Positions 12,501 through 23,782 of a stretch of DNA of 64,000 nt are shown piece by piece. Location: positions 310,001 to 374,000 of the forward strand of contig JAUZTG010000015.1 of assembly GCA_030734395.1 (NCBI GenBank). The letters run 5' to 3'. The notes under the pieces were generated by a model. That model had not been told where the DNA came from, did not search any database, and worked only from the letters and a program-made list of their open reading frames with translations. The translations under genes were made by a program, and so were the position numbers. Source of the DNA: Sarocladium kiliense. Taxonomy: Eukaryota > Ascomycota > Sordariomycetes > Hypocreales > Sarocladiaceae. Positions within the stretch are counted from its first letter, which is position 1, and the number at the start of each line of letters is the position of its first letter.

Positions 12501-13974
12501 CTCCCTGGTACTATTCTATCAATGACTTAACCGAGATCTTATGGCTTGGCAATTGACTTGCTGCGGTTGCAAAACGGGTAGAAGAGTTCATGTGCATGAT
12601 TAACATCCTCATCTCAGTATTGGGTAAGCTTACCCTGTACAGGTAGCTAGTGAGCTGCAGCAACCCATTCCGAGCATGGCCAAATAGTTCCTAGGGTTTT
12701 CAGCTGTTTATACGCCTCAGTTGAGTTTTATTGTGTGTTGGCAGAGCTGACTGTTTGGATCAACGGGGGTTTTGAATGGTCATCATACTACTAGAAACCA
12801 CAAGCCTTCACATCAGAACGCGTTCCAAATGCCAGCCAATGATGCTGTCCAGCATCCGCGTATTGTGCGGTCGTACAACCTACGTTGAATTTCCTTTTTC
12901 ATGATGTGGACCTTCTACCCTCGATCAATGACGAGAGATGGCTGCCGCTCTTCCGAACTTTGTCAAGGGTACAATGAGCTGGTACCAGAACCACACACCA
13001 ACCAAGAACCGTTGCCGGCTGTCGCTTGGCTTCATCCCTCTTTGATGGCCAAAGGGCCAAACTTCACCTGGGCGAGTTGCAGGACAATCATCAACTCAAA
13101 TATTGCTGCATGCGATGGAAGAAATAAAGGGCAGCGCTTGGTCTCACTCAACTTGAAGCCCCATCGTGTAAGCCGTTTCACCTTCACACCGAACAATTGT
13201 CGAGGAATTGAAAGAGCCGTGTCTAGGTTGACAAATATTCCATGAAGCAGAATCGATGCATCTCATCCCGAGAGATGTTGGAGAAGCTCTCATGACAATC
13301 ACAACCTTCGATGACATGTCGCCCTCCACCACATCACATGATCATTGCCTGACACGGTTCACACAGGCTTTTCATCCAAAAGTCAAAGCTGGTGGCTACA
13401 CTCTGAGCTTGGACCAGCGGCTGGCTGCGACAACCCTGGTGACAGCCACGACACACCTGCGACAGGCCCCAGACAGGCTCCATCGACGGTGTCTTGGGGA
13501 ATGTACCTTCTCTGCTCTCGGTCATGACATCTTGCACCTCACAGCCCCGAATAAAAGGAAAAGACATTTAAAATGAAGCACAGGATATTTTCCCTCATGT
13601 AGAGTCTTTTTTAAACATATTTTATTCGCAGTATTGATGAACTGAATTGCACCTTCACTACCGCCCCCAACCCCAAGGTACATCCACCCACGACTCCAAA
13701 ACCGACCCCTGTCCAGCCTCCCACAGCCTCGGTTTCAACATCTCCCTCACAACCTCATCTTCTCTCTCCCAATACAACTCCATCGCCCTCCTAGGGCTGC
13801 GAACCTGTCAATGATCTCGCGCCCACATTGACACAATCTCATGTCTCCATAGCACCATTAGCCAAGCCCCGAAACCCCTCTCTAACCATTCTCCGATCCT
13901 CGTCACTAGTTGTATGGTCCCATCTAGCCCCATGGCCTCATCGTGAACCAGGGCCCTTTCCGCTTGGCCTAGCC

Positions 13975-14130
13975 CTCCAGCCTATGTTTCCCTTTCTCCC
14001 CTTCCGCTCCGGCTTCTTGTTCTGTTTCTCTCCCTTCTCCCCTCTCCTCTCCCATAATTCTCCTCCTAATTGATCTTCGTCTCCGCGCCCAGCCCGGCTT
14101 TGCTCGTCCTTTCCCTTTCCTCCTCCTTGC
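13975..14130 (+). promoter_or_regulatory. Pyrimidine-rich promoter tract
   Basis: A C/T-rich tract with CCCTTTCTCC and TCTCCCTTCT-like runs ends about 120 bases before the ATG at 14251. Such CT boxes are common just upstream of transcription starts in filamentous fungi. The role is inferred from position and composition only. Confidence 0.35.
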
Positions 14131-14250
14131 GCGTGCTCGTATCTGCTTCTCGCCGCTGGCCGGCTCTTCTTGAATAATATCCTTTCATTCGATACCTCCA
14201 GCTTCAGAGCAACACTCTTTGGTCTTACTATAGTCTCTTCAGCAGTACAA

Positions 14251-15300
14251 ATGAAGCCCAACATGCCTTTCCCGGCAGTCAACCTCACCGCCGCGCTCCT
14301 CGCAGCAGGTGCTTACGCGAACTCATTCCTCCCTTCCGATAACCTCATTCTTCGCTCCGCCGACGTTCTTCACAAGCCTTACGCCGCTCTCCTTGCTCGT
14401 TTACCATCGCAACCGCCACTCGACTACCTCGAAGATGGCATCCCCATGCTCAAACCCCGTCAAAACGACGACGCCTCAGCCGAAGACGGCTCAAACTCCC
14501 CCGGCGGCCTCAATGCCACCGAGCCAGGCATCGTCCTCAACCCAGATCGCAGCCTCAACTTCACAGCCTGGTCTCTTGCCGTGAACCCAGCTTGTGCCCA
14601 AGCTCTCGGTACCCTCCGTCAAGCAACGAACCCCTCTGGCGCCTGCGTCTGCTACAACATCATCGCACTGGATATGAATGACTGGCGTTTCGAAGCCGAC
14701 CTCCGCCTCTTCGAAGTCTCCCCTTCTCGTGGTGACTTCGCCGGTATTCCCGTCGAAGCCATGGGCGTCATCGTCAACTACGACGGCGCTGAGGCAGATG
14801 GCACGAATCTGACCACCATCGCCGGTGTCAGGGAGGGTGCTCCGAGCGACGGCCCCAGACTAAACCAAGTCTACCGCATCAAGGGCCAAATCGACACCGA
14901 CAAGGTCAACCCCGACATGACCGTCTCCGCCCTCGAAATCATCCTCATGCCCATGATCACCCTCCGCGCAGCCAACGGTTCTGGCGAAGTCCGCACCACG
15001 GTCTCCTCCAATGAAGCCTCCTTCCTCGCCGGCGTGTTCTCCTCGCAAAGCGTCATGTCCGACTTCTCGGCGGCGCAGCTAGCAGTGGATCAATCAACTG
15101 AGGCATTGAGGAATGGAACGATTGCGTTCGTGCTCCCTGGAACACAGATCATGATCTTCCCAATCGGGTTGGTGGTTACGGGAACATGGCTGTTGATTGG
15201 GCTGACAGCTTATGGGTACGGAACATTCCAGCGGATGCAATATGCGGAGATGTATAAGACCAGGCAAGCTAGGAATGGCAAGTCATCCAACACCATCTGA
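14251..15300 (+). CDS. Secretory-pathway protein with one C-terminal membrane helix, fungal unknown family
   Basis: An intronless frame of 349 residues. I chose the ATG at 14251 because it places a signal-peptide-like stretch (FPAVNLTAALLAAGAYA) at the N terminus; an in-frame ATG 81 bases upstream would bury it. A luminal domain of about 290 residues follows. It contains several N-glycosylation sites and a Cys-containing segment (NPACAQAL, ACVCYNI) typical of a conserved but unnamed fungal family. Near residues 305-325 lies one membrane helix (IMIFPIGLVVTGTWLLIGLTAYGYG), followed by a short basic cytosolic tail. The expected topology is type I in the ER, Golgi or plasma membrane. No catalytic motif was seen. 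It is convergent with the GT4 gene (about 256 bases between stops). Confidence 0.72.
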   Translation: MKPNMPFPAVNLTAALLAAGAYANSFLPSDNLILRSADVLHKPYAALLARLPSQPPLDYLEDGIPMLKPRQNDDASAEDGSNSPGGLNATEPGIVLNPDRSLNFTAWSLAVNPACAQALGTLRQATNPSGACVCYNIIALDMNDWRFEADLRLFEVSPSRGDFAGIPVEAMGVIVNYDGAEADGTNLTTIAGVREGAPSDGPRLNQVYRIKGQIDTDKVNPDMTVSALEIILMPMITLRAANGSGEVRTTVSSNEASFLAGVFSSQSVMSDFSAAQLAVDQSTEALRNGTIAFVLPGTQIMIFPIGLVVTGTWLLIGLTAYGYGTFQRMQYAEMYKTRQARNGKSSNTI

Positions 15301-15556
15301 TTGAAGTATTGATGGATTTTGGGCGAAAGGGTGGGACGGTGGTGAGAGCTCCGGGTGCCGGTCCGAGCGACGCTGGCATGCCGTCTTCGATTCCGCGATT
15401 CGACTGTATAGTCTGTAATGACCGTTATAGAACAAACTTGACTTTCCTGGAAAATATCTTGAGTGTTGAATATCTATCTTGAGTATCTGTCTTGGTATCA
15501 TAGTCGCGTACGGTGAAATGGCATTAGAAAATCCTCCCCTGGTAGTCCATCTGTTC

Positions 15557-17116
15557 TCAGAGGATCGCCTTCTTCTCGCTCCTCAGCCTTCCTTTCGTCC
15601 AGAGGAGACACTCCGTAAAGATCATGTACAATCCCGTCAGCGCCCAGAACGAGATTATGATGCCTAGACCTCCCATCAAGCGAGCATCTACAATCGTTCT
15701 GGTCACGTATTGCCTCATCACATCGTTCATCATCAGCCACCCATACACCGGCACCATCTGCCGAGCCGCACTCGACAGGCTTGATGACACGGCCGTCGTG
15801 GTCTTGCCCTGCTCTTGTTCCCTCTCTGCAATGGTATCGGCCATGCGCCATGCGACCTTGTTGTTGATCTTGTCCCATGTGCATTCACAGGCCGCAGCGC
15901 GTGCAGCAATGGACATGCGCTGGCGTAGCTTCTCATCCAGCGCTAGCTTCATCGCCTTTGCTACAAAGCCATCGAGGTCGTTAGGAGGAACCAAGAATCC
16001 AGTATCGCCGTGCTCGACAATGTCAGAAGGGCCACCTTCGTCTCTGGCCACGACCGGGACACCACTGGCCATGGATTCGAGTACAACGAGACCGAATGTC
16101 TCGGTGACAGAACAGTGAAGGAAGACGTCGCCACATGCGTAGGCAGCTGCCAGATCATCCCCAACCTTGAAGCCAGTGAAGATGACCTTGCCCTGCTGTT
16201 TTAGCGGTTCGAACATCTCATGGACTTCTTTCTCCATGTCTGGATTCCGGTTGCCACCGACCACCAGCAGCTTGAATGGCAGTCCGCGGGCGTCCATCTC
16301 CTTCACAGCTTGTGCGAGAAAGTCGAACCCTTTCTCACCGGCTATACGAGACACCGTGACGAAGATGGTCTCACCATTCGGTGCGATCTCTTTGCGTAGT
16401 TCTTCACTTCGCTGCCTTGGATTGAAAAGCTCGGTATTCACTCCTCGTGTGAGCAAATCCAGCTTCTTCTCCTGTACTCTCTGGCTCACAAGATATCGCT
16501 TCACGAATCGCGAAGGGTAGAAGATCGTTTTGACAGATGCGTGTCGGAAAAGGTAGCTCTGCACGGCAGCGAATGCAAAGACTGCGAAATGGCTAAGTGG
16601 TGAAGGGAAGAGGATAGCGCAGTACCCCGCGAGATCGGTCTGGAAGTTGCAGATGACGGGGATCTGGTTCTCTCTAGGCTGCTGTCTGAGCTGGAGCATG
16701 ACTTGGAAGCCGAGACTGGCAGGGGAGGCGAGATAGATGAGATCAGGAGGACAGTCGGCACCGAAAGTCCGAGAATAGAGCGTTGAGTTGCGCACGGGGT
16801 AGACGATAGACAATTCCGGGTTGAAAGGCAGAGGATAGCCGGTTACACGGACCTCAGGCTGCTTGTCCGTCGGTGAGAGGACCGGTGAAGGCGGAGGTGT
16901 GAAGGTGTTGTGCTTGGTGTGGTTGTGAGGCGCAACGACTGCGACTTGAGCGCCATGAGCGCGGAGGTGGTTGACGAGCATGAGGGTCGTTCTGCTGACG
17001 CCGTTGACGGGACCGAAGGATTCTGTACAAAGAAGAATGCGCTTCCCACGGAGGGCGCGAGGGAATTGTGAGAGGTCATGCTCAGGACGAGCGATGGATG
17101 GGATGCGCGTAGTCAT
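15557..17116 (-). CDS. Glycosyltransferase family 4 with C-terminal membrane helix
   Basis: A single exon of 519 residues. The N terminus has the GT4 acceptor-domain start (CTESFGPVNGVSRTTLML, then HLRAHGAQVAVVAP). The donor domain has SRIAGEKGFDFL, the ETFGLVVLESMASGVPVVA stretch carrying the EX7E pair that binds the nucleotide sugar, and GGPSDIVEHGDTGFLV. It resembles bacterial and plant lipid glycosyltransferases of the MgtA/SQD2 type, which transfer a sugar from a nucleotide donor to diacylglycerol. The substrate here is not determined by sequence. Unlike the bacterial enzymes it has a tail with one hydrophobic helix (GLGIIISFWALTGLYMIF) that would anchor it to a membrane. The start at 17116 gives a complete N-terminal Rossmann strand. 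Confidence 0.8.
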   Translation of the reverse strand: MTTRIPSIARPEHDLSQFPRALRGKRILLCTESFGPVNGVSRTTLMLVNHLRAHGAQVAVVAPHNHTKHNTFTPPPSPVLSPTDKQPEVRVTGYPLPFNPELSIVYPVRNSTLYSRTFGADCPPDLIYLASPASLGFQVMLQLRQQPRENQIPVICNFQTDLAGYCAILFPSPLSHFAVFAFAAVQSYLFRHASVKTIFYPSRFVKRYLVSQRVQEKKLDLLTRGVNTELFNPRQRSEELRKEIAPNGETIFVTVSRIAGEKGFDFLAQAVKEMDARGLPFKLLVVGGNRNPDMEKEVHEMFEPLKQQGKVIFTGFKVGDDLAAAYACGDVFLHCSVTETFGLVVLESMASGVPVVARDEGGPSDIVEHGDTGFLVPPNDLDGFVAKAMKLALDEKLRQRMSIAARAAACECTWDKINNKVAWRMADTIAEREQEQGKTTTAVSSSLSSAARQMVPVYGWLMMNDVMRQYVTRTIVDARLMGGLGIIISFWALTGLYMIFTECLLWTKGRLRSEKKAIL

Positions 17117-17202
17117 GGTGAAGGCGTGTAAGTGGCGGTAGGAACGCGCCAGATCGATCAGTCAGTCAGGTCTGATATGACGACCAGGAAAGCTGTCGCA
17201 GC

Positions 17203-17217
17203 AAAAAAAAAAAAAAA
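17203..17217. repeat. Poly-A tract (15 A)
   Basis: A homopolymer run about 90 bases upstream of the GT4 start codon. It reads as poly-T on the GT4 strand and may be a nucleosome-excluding promoter element. Confidence 0.6.
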
Positions 17218-20076
17218 GTTATGACAGTATATTGGCAAGCATTATGTTCTTTCCTGAGCACCAGCAGGCGCAATCACGGCCACCACCGGCCTTCTATATC
17301 AACAAACAACCCCGCGGCCATGCACGAGGGGCAAAAGCCGCGGTCACAAGACAAGACAAAGTGTAAAGTCCAAACATGGTGAATCCCACGAACGGGTTTG
17401 TGAAATCGCACCCACGTGTGGCAGTGAACGGCCGGAGGGTGGTCGAGAGGAGAGTCTCGCCTGACTCGAAGGGTATAGAGTGTCTGAGGTGGGAGGTGAG
17501 GCACGGGCGAGCAGGGTTGGGCTTGGTTGGTCAGGATGCAGGGTCTGGCGGGGTCCATGTCATGGGGGATGGATGGTGGGATCTGAGTCGCATCGGGAAG
17601 TTGGAGGCAATGGTTTGAGGTCATCGAGAGGTCATGGTTATCGCAGTAGGTCAGGCTGATGATGTTTATGAGCCTCTGTTGAGAAGATGTCTGATTGGCT
17701 TGTAAGGATTCCTTGTAAGAAGACTCCCAGTCATCTGTCCTTTTGACGAAGTACCGTGTTCGTTCCCGCAAGTGGTGTTATATAGATAAGCCCATGGTAA
17801 GAGCCGCATGACGGCCAGCAATGATCATGGCGACACCCGAGTCGACAATCCAATGCCGGGTCAAAAGACCGTATCATGTCGCATCAACCTACCTCATCTT
17901 TAACGCGACTGCCGACGAACAATTCCAAGATGCAAAAAAAACACCGACCTTCTTCAGCTCAATACCGAGTCTTCTCCCGGTTGGCTTTCATTTAGCGGCG
18001 GGAGTTGACGGAGGAGTGGTTGTTGATGGGCAAGCAGCCAATCACACGACGCAGAGCTGGCACATTGCGAAAGAGGGCCTAGTGATAAGCCAAGGGGGCC
18101 GAGACGACGCGCTTGAGTGTGACTGGAATTTAGGGGAAGATATTTTCTGCTTCTGGAAGGGAGAGTCACGGGCGATAGTGTGTTGAGACGGAGGTTTAGG
18201 GACTAGGCGATGGGTGATCACATACCGGGTTGGCGGGCTATGTTGGAAAAGGGTGTTGTCCTGTTAGTGATAGTGAGTTAGGTGGGATTTGGAGGCGATT
18301 GCTAACAGCAGGCTGACACGATGGAGTCCAATGTGAGAATTAGACATCGAGAAGACTCTGACGGCGCAACTACGTGTTTTCGACCGAGAGTCTCGAACAC
18401 AAGGAGAGTCAAATTCCGCAGTGATAACCTCCTGGCTTTATGCTGCTGAAATTTGCCATATTTGCAATACGATAATCCCATTACAGCCTCATCTTGACTT
18501 GGAGACCATGGTCATATGTACAGGGTAGCTTGAGCATTCGGGTATGGAGTGGCGTGACGAGGCTGAGAAGGATTCAAGCCGGTCGCGTATTAATAATGAT
18601 AAGCGCAGGGTAATTTCAGCCTGTCCAAGCACCCTTGGCCATCATATGAGAGTAATAGAGGCAAGAGTGCGGCAAAGTATCGTCATGCCTAGCTGGCAAT
18701 CTCCGAGGTGACGCTATTCCGGGGACACCCGTTGCAGGGTTGGTCGGATAAGCTTGGCGGTAGGACACGAGGAGCAAAGATGAGGCAGGTTGTGAAAAGC
18801 AGAGATCAGGCTGTGGAAACGCATGCATCTAGATCATTGTGAACAGATGTCTCGAACGATGTGTGTTACCCTGAGTAGTGTCTCTAGAGACAGACGTCGG
18901 CCTTCGCCAGCCATTCATCCGGATCCGTCCGTGTCTACCCGACACAAGGCCAGGCAGAAAGGCGAGATGATGGCAGCCACTGAAGGTGGAGCAGCAACAT
19001 GTCAGATTTGCATGGATACGAGCCAGCGTCAAGCTCAAGGATGGCTCGTATGTGATGGCCTGGCGGCTGCCGCCGTTCGTGATGGATGGATGACTACGAA
19101 AATTGGAATGTCAAGCCTGGCTAGTGTCAATGAAGGGATTTGGCATGCCCTTCAAACCGTTTAGTATCGCCACGTAGAAGAGCCGAGACTGTCGAGACGA
19201 AGACGAATGAGAAAAAAACTTGATGTGCTCCAGCAGTCTTACGATCGGGATCTGATGGTGCAGCATGTCGCATTGCATCTCTGGCTGCATTCGGTGAAGC
19301 TTCGTTGGAAAGGTTGCAGATAAGGTAACAGGCGACGTAGGACTACAGTGGGTGGACAGTGCTGTGGAGCTCCACTGCAACGCGTGGAATCTGGGCAACC
19401 TCCACTGTCGACAGCTCCACCGGCAGGGCTAGTAGCCACTAATGGGGTTGCTGTAGTGTGCCAGTGCGCTTTAGTGCCATCTGCAACCGGCGGCTCTCCC
19501 GTCTTTGCAGGCCGCTGAACCCCCCTGTGATCCTCCACTGTGGCATGTGTGCCTAGCGAATGCCATGTTTCTTGCAGCGTGTCTTCAGCGTGTCTCACCG
19601 CTTTCGGCTGACTTGACGGGCGGTGCCTGGGACCTGAGATGGCTCATCATCATTGCTGTTAGTGCCCAGCCTCGTCTGTCAGCCTCAACGTTAACAATGG
19701 CAGTGGCACCGTTGCAATCGTTCATGTGTCTCACATTTTCATCTCTCTCGCTCTGGCGGCTCAAGACACAATGGATGGAAACATCATATCATCACATGCC
19801 AAGCGGGTCGCTCGTCTTTCCATCCGCAACCAGCAATTGCATCCCTTCATCCATCATCTCCATCTCCAGTGCAGCCCCTCCCCACCATCATCATTGGCAA
19901 CGCAACCACTGGGCACCACCACCATCAGGTACCTCCGTCAGCCACGCAATCATCCCCTCTGCCCAGGTACCCCTCCGTCCAAGGTACCTGCAGCCCACCC
20001 GCTTCAGGGGTTCCAGCCAGTTGCAAGCGTCTCCTTTTTTTTTCTGCCGAACCAATTCAATCTCACGCGTCGCCTC

Positions 20077-20330
20077 TCTCCTCCCACCGACTTTCCCACG
20101 ATAAACCAACCCCATATCCACCGCCTTCTTCCTGCATCGCCCTCCATCTGCGTTGCTGGTCTGTCTCTGTCGTCCTTCTATACCATCACCTTCCTTCCTT
20201 CTTGTATCTCTGCCTTGATCTGGCTGCTCCTGCTACTGCTGCAATCCTCATCGGTTTGCTGTCTGTCGCTATCATCACGAGCTTCCCTCCCTTAATCTCA
20301 CCACCCCTCCTCAACCTCACAACCAACCTT
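20077..20330 (+). promoter_or_regulatory. Pyrimidine-rich leader of UDP-glucose dehydrogenase
   Basis: C/T-rich sequence with repeated CTTCC and CCTCC runs lies directly upstream of the ATG at 20335. It is typical of highly expressed fungal housekeeping genes. Core promoter or 5' UTR function is inferred from composition and position. Confidence 0.4.
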
Positions 20331-20334
20331 CGCC

Positions 20335-22362
20335 ATGGCTGCCGTCTCCCAGGCTGTCATCGACTCAGTCAAGAGCCTTGGGCTCAACGGTGTCGCTACC
20401 AATGGCACTGTGACTGAGTACAATGTTCGCAAGATTTGCTGCGTCGGTGCTGGTTACGTCGGTGCGTTTACCTCTCATCTTCAGCATCACCCCTCGTGAC
20501 CCCCTTTCTGCTATGCTGGGAATCCCCTCATTCTGACAAATGCCGTTTGCTGACATCCAATCCTCATAGGTGGCCCGACTGCCGCTGTCATTGCCTTCCA
20601 GAACCCTCATCTCGAGGTTGTCGTCGTCGACCGTGACGAGACCCGTATCCGTCGCTGGAACTCTCAGCACCCTCCTATCTACGAGCCTGGCCTTCACGAT
20701 ATCGTCCGTGTTGCCCGCGATGGTTCCCGCGCTACCACAATCTCCAATGAGCCTACCTCCGACACCGACTCATCGGCCGATGAGGGCGAGACCAGCCTTC
20801 CTGCCCGCAAGTCCAATCTCGCCTTCTCTACCGATGTCGCCAAGCACATTAGTGAGGCCGACATTGTCCTCGTTGCCGTCAACACCCCTACCAAGTACCG
20901 TGGTGTCGGTGCCGGCAGCGCCACCGATATGACTGCTTTCGAGGCTGTCACCGGTGTTGTCGCCCAGCACGCTCGTGAGGGCGCCATCATCGTCGAGAAG
21001 AGCACTGTTCCCTGCAGGACAGCCCAGCTCGTCGCTGACACTGTAAGCTCTTATCTCATCTCGTCTTCAGATTCAGGACCTAGCTAACAATAATAGCTCT
21101 CCATGCACCGCCCCGGTGTTCACTTCGAGATTCTCTCCAACCCTGAGTTCTTGGCTGCTGGTACCGCCGTCAACGATCTCCTCTACCCTGACCGTATCCT
21201 GATCGGTTCTGCTCCCACTGCCAACGGCAAGAAGGCCGCCGAGGCTCTCCTCGAGGTTTACGCCGCCTGGGTGCCCCGTGACCGCATCCTGACCACCAAC
21301 GTCTGGTCTTCAGAGCTCGCCAAGCTCGTTGCCAACTCCATGCTTGCCCAGCGTATCTCCAGCATCAACTCTATCTCTGCCGTCTGCGAGCAGACTGGTG
21401 CTGATGTCGACGAGGTCGCCCGCGCTGTCGGTGTCGATCCCCGTATCGGCAACAAGTTCCTGATGGCTGGTATCGGTTTCGGTGGCAGCTGCTTCAAGAA
21501 GGACGTTCTCAACCTTGTCTACCTCGCCGACACTATGGGTCTCCCCGAGGTCGGTGAGTACTGGCGCCAGGTCGTCAAGATGAACGAGTACGCTCGTGAT
21601 CGCTTCACCAACCGTGTCATCAAGTGCCTCAACAACACCCTTGTCGGCAAGAAGATCACCATCCTCGGCTTCGCCTTCAAGAAGGACACCTCCGATACCC
21701 GTGAGGCTCCCGCCCTGGAGATGATCAAGACTCTGCTTGAGGAGCGTCCTCGTGAGATCGCCGTCTTCGATCCTTGCTGCAACCCTCTGGTCGTCAAGAC
21801 TGAGATCAAGACCCTCCTCGGCGAGCTCGCCGCTGGCAACAACATCCACGTCTACGGCAACGCCTACGACGCCTGCCAGGGCTCCACCGCCGTCGTCATC
21901 GCCACCGAGTTTGACGAGTTCCGCAACCAGCCCGCTCCTACTCCTGTCGCGCCTACCGGTCCTCCGGCCAAGATGCTCGGCCGCAAGCCCAACCCCAAGG
22001 CCGACCCTCGTCCTTTCAACAGCTCCACCCCCTCTCCCAACGACCTCCTCGCCCTGCACAAGCACCTCGTCCAGCGCCCTGGCGCTACCTCAGATCCTCT
22101 CGACCGCTTCAACGTCGAGCCTGACTGCCCCAGCGATTGCCCCGACTGCGAACAGGAGCGCGACTCCGAGAAGACTGGCTACGCCACTGGCATGGGCAGC
22201 GGTGACGAGTACAAGACCAAGGAGCGTGTCGACTGGGTCCGCATCTCCCAGAGCATGGCTCCCCCACGCTGGGTGTTCGATGGCCGTGGTGTCATCGACT
22301 CACGTGAGCTGTCCAAGCTGAACGTCCGCGTCGAGAGTGTCGGTCGCCAGCACCGCTTCTAA
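20335..22362 (+). CDS. UDP-glucose 6-dehydrogenase
   Basis: It oxidises UDP-glucose to UDP-glucuronate with two NAD+ in the cytosol, feeding UDP-xylose and glucuronate-containing polymers. Exons are 20335-20461, 20570-21042 and 21097-22362, with introns of 108 and 54 bases, giving 621 residues. Visible landmarks are the NAD Rossmann motif CVGAGYVGGPTAAV across intron 1, VNTPTK, EKSTVP before intron 2, and the catalytic-cysteine motif GFGGSCFKKD in exon 3. A GFAFKKDTSDTREAPA helix starts the UDP-binding domain. Two differences from animal enzymes (about 494 residues) are a Ser/Asp/Glu-rich insert after the first Rossmann strands and a long Pro-rich insert plus Cys-containing segment (CPSDCPDCEQ) near the C terminus. 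The codon bias (C-ending codons) is the strongest in the window and suggests high expression. Confidence 0.93.
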
Positions 22363-23473
22363 GCGTCAAGGTGCCGAATAAACAAAAAGAAAAGAGAAAA
22401 AGAAATGTGACGTGTAGACGGTTGATGATGAAAGAGGGGGACTTTTGGTTAGAAGCTTTTGTTATCACTTCTAATTCCTCTCCCATTCGAAGGACTTCTT
22501 CTTGGCTAGTCGGTGGACAGTAGCAGCAGTATTACCGTGTTTTTAATACTCATCATCATGGAAGGAAACATGACAGCGAAATGACGGCGGGAAGCGCCTC
22601 TGTTTTGGCCTGGGGCGTGGTGGTGCTGGGGAGGTTTGTTGATTCTGCTTGGTGGTCTTTGGATTGGATTGAACTTCTTATCTTGAACTTATAGACTTCT
22701 ATTCATTGACTTTAAACCATTCGTTCTTTACTCTTGGGCTGTGAGCTGTCGTGATGAACTAGTCATACGCATGAACGGCAACAGACAGAACGCTTGCCGC
22801 GTATAATAGCCGACTTGACCCTCGTCTATGTTTTCCCGGCTTGCCATGTGCAACGGGACGTTCTTCTGAGATCGCTGTGGGCGTACAGACTGCCCGAAAG
22901 AGGGTGATTGGTGAAATCGGAGACTTTCATGACTTGTGATGGAGGGCGAGAAAATCCACGAATGGGCGACAGAGTGAGAGGAAGATGAGAAGGCAGACTA
23001 ATGGTGAGGAGGTAGAGAGAAGACGGGCAAATACAACAATGTGGATGAGACGAAGAGAATGTCGAGTAGTGTCACTATTAGGTGGTCGAGAGCAGAGAAG
23101 CCTGTTCACCTTTGCAAGACTCAAACGGCCAGGCGTTGTTAGATTCCAGAACACAACTACAGTCGGGCGCTTCTGCTTCTACCCTGGGCGACTATGTGTT
23201 TGATGAGGTTACATTGCTGTAGCGGCATCCTTTGGGAGGGTGGAATAAATGAAAGACCAAGATATTCTGTATGCAGATGGACGACCCTGGAAGGGTGAGA
23301 GGCTCCGTGATGGAAACGGCGATGCTGGGGGGACGGGTATAAATCTTCCATGTTGGTTCTCTGCGATGGAACGACGGTGCTCGAAGCAACCAGGTCAAAT
23401 ACCTTAGAGATTGTTCAGGACTCTGTATTTCGAGTCAGTCCTTTAGGCGCAATTTTTCAAAATTACCACCAAG
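22363..23473. other. Intergenic region downstream of UGDH
   Basis: It holds the UGDH 3' end and the promoter of the small secreted protein at 23474. No reading frame with a signature, repeat or RNA gene was seen. Confidence 0.45.
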
Positions 23474-23782
23474 ATGCATCTGTCTCATTCCATTCTTCTC
23501 ACGATAACGGCCTTCACTGCGCCCTCGTTATCCCAAAGGTCCTCGCCCGTCAGCGGCACACAAGCCGATCCTCCAACCACGGAAGGTATCCCCATGAGAT
23601 GGGGACACTTGCCACCAGGGAGTTACTACCATCCCGGTGGAGGACTGGGCACGGGAGACTGTGACGAAAGACTGGGGTGTGTTGAGGGGAATTGCTGGGC
23701 GCAGCTATGTTATGTGGGAGATGATGCGTCACAGCCGCAGAGGGATCCTTCGTGTCGGTATATGTATTGGGGAGAATGTTGA
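23474..23782 (+). CDS. Small secreted cysteine-containing protein (effector-like candidate)
   Basis: An intronless frame of 102 residues. The start ATG has an AAG context and opens an N-terminal hydrophobic stretch (HSILLTITAFTAPSLS) that reads as a signal peptide, with cleavage expected before QRSSP. The mature part of about 80 residues is rich in Gly, Pro and Asp and carries six cysteines in the C-terminal half (CDERLGC, NCWAQLC, then CRYMYWGEC at the very end), an even number fitting three disulphides. No named family is recognised. It stands alone in a gene-poor stretch, which is common for effector candidates, but short secreted-looking frames can arise by chance. Confidence 0.45.
   Translation: MHLSHSILLTITAFTAPSLSQRSSPVSGTQADPPTTEGIPMRWGHLPPGSYYHPGGGLGTGDCDERLGCVEGNCWAQLCYVGDDASQPQRDPSCRYMYWGEC

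Larger units (their letters stand above)
7468..14250. other. 6.8 kb region without a recognisable gene
   Basis: Composition is ordinary (not AT-rich), yet no reading frame with a domain, signal peptide or consistent splice signals was found. Open frames up to about 190 codons exist but overlap in several frames without any preference. Simple repeats occur at 8516-8535 (GCGAA units), 9188-9227 (GACA/CAGC units) and 9499-9526 (CCAAGC units). The last few hundred bases become pyrimidine-rich before the gene at 14251. No tRNA boxes were recognised. It could be long promoter DNA or hold non-coding transcripts. Confidence 0.45.
17117..20334. other. 3.2 kb intergenic region including the UGDH leader
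   Basis: It lies between the divergent starts of the GT4 gene and UDP-glucose dehydrogenase. It contains a 15-base A run at 17203-17217. Several open frames of 60-200 codons, many overlapping one another, show no family signature. The last 800 bases become C/T-rich and probably hold the UGDH promoter and a long 5' leader. No other gene was recognised. Confidence 0.45.

Noticed and set aside
13256..13576. 106-codon plus-strand frame
   Set aside because: Overlaps another frame on the opposite strand, no signature, no splice support.
17274..17771. 165-codon minus-strand frame
   Set aside because: No domain, signal or conservation cue; His/Pro-rich random-looking sequence in the GT4 promoter region.
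19505..20417. Three overlapping plus-strand frames of about 180-200 codons before UGDH
   Set aside because: All three frames are open at once in C/T-rich leader DNA, which indicates composition rather than coding.
21310..22065. 251-codon minus-strand frame inside UDP-glucose dehydrogenase
   Set aside because: Antisense shadow of strongly C-biased codons; the plus strand is unambiguously UGDH.
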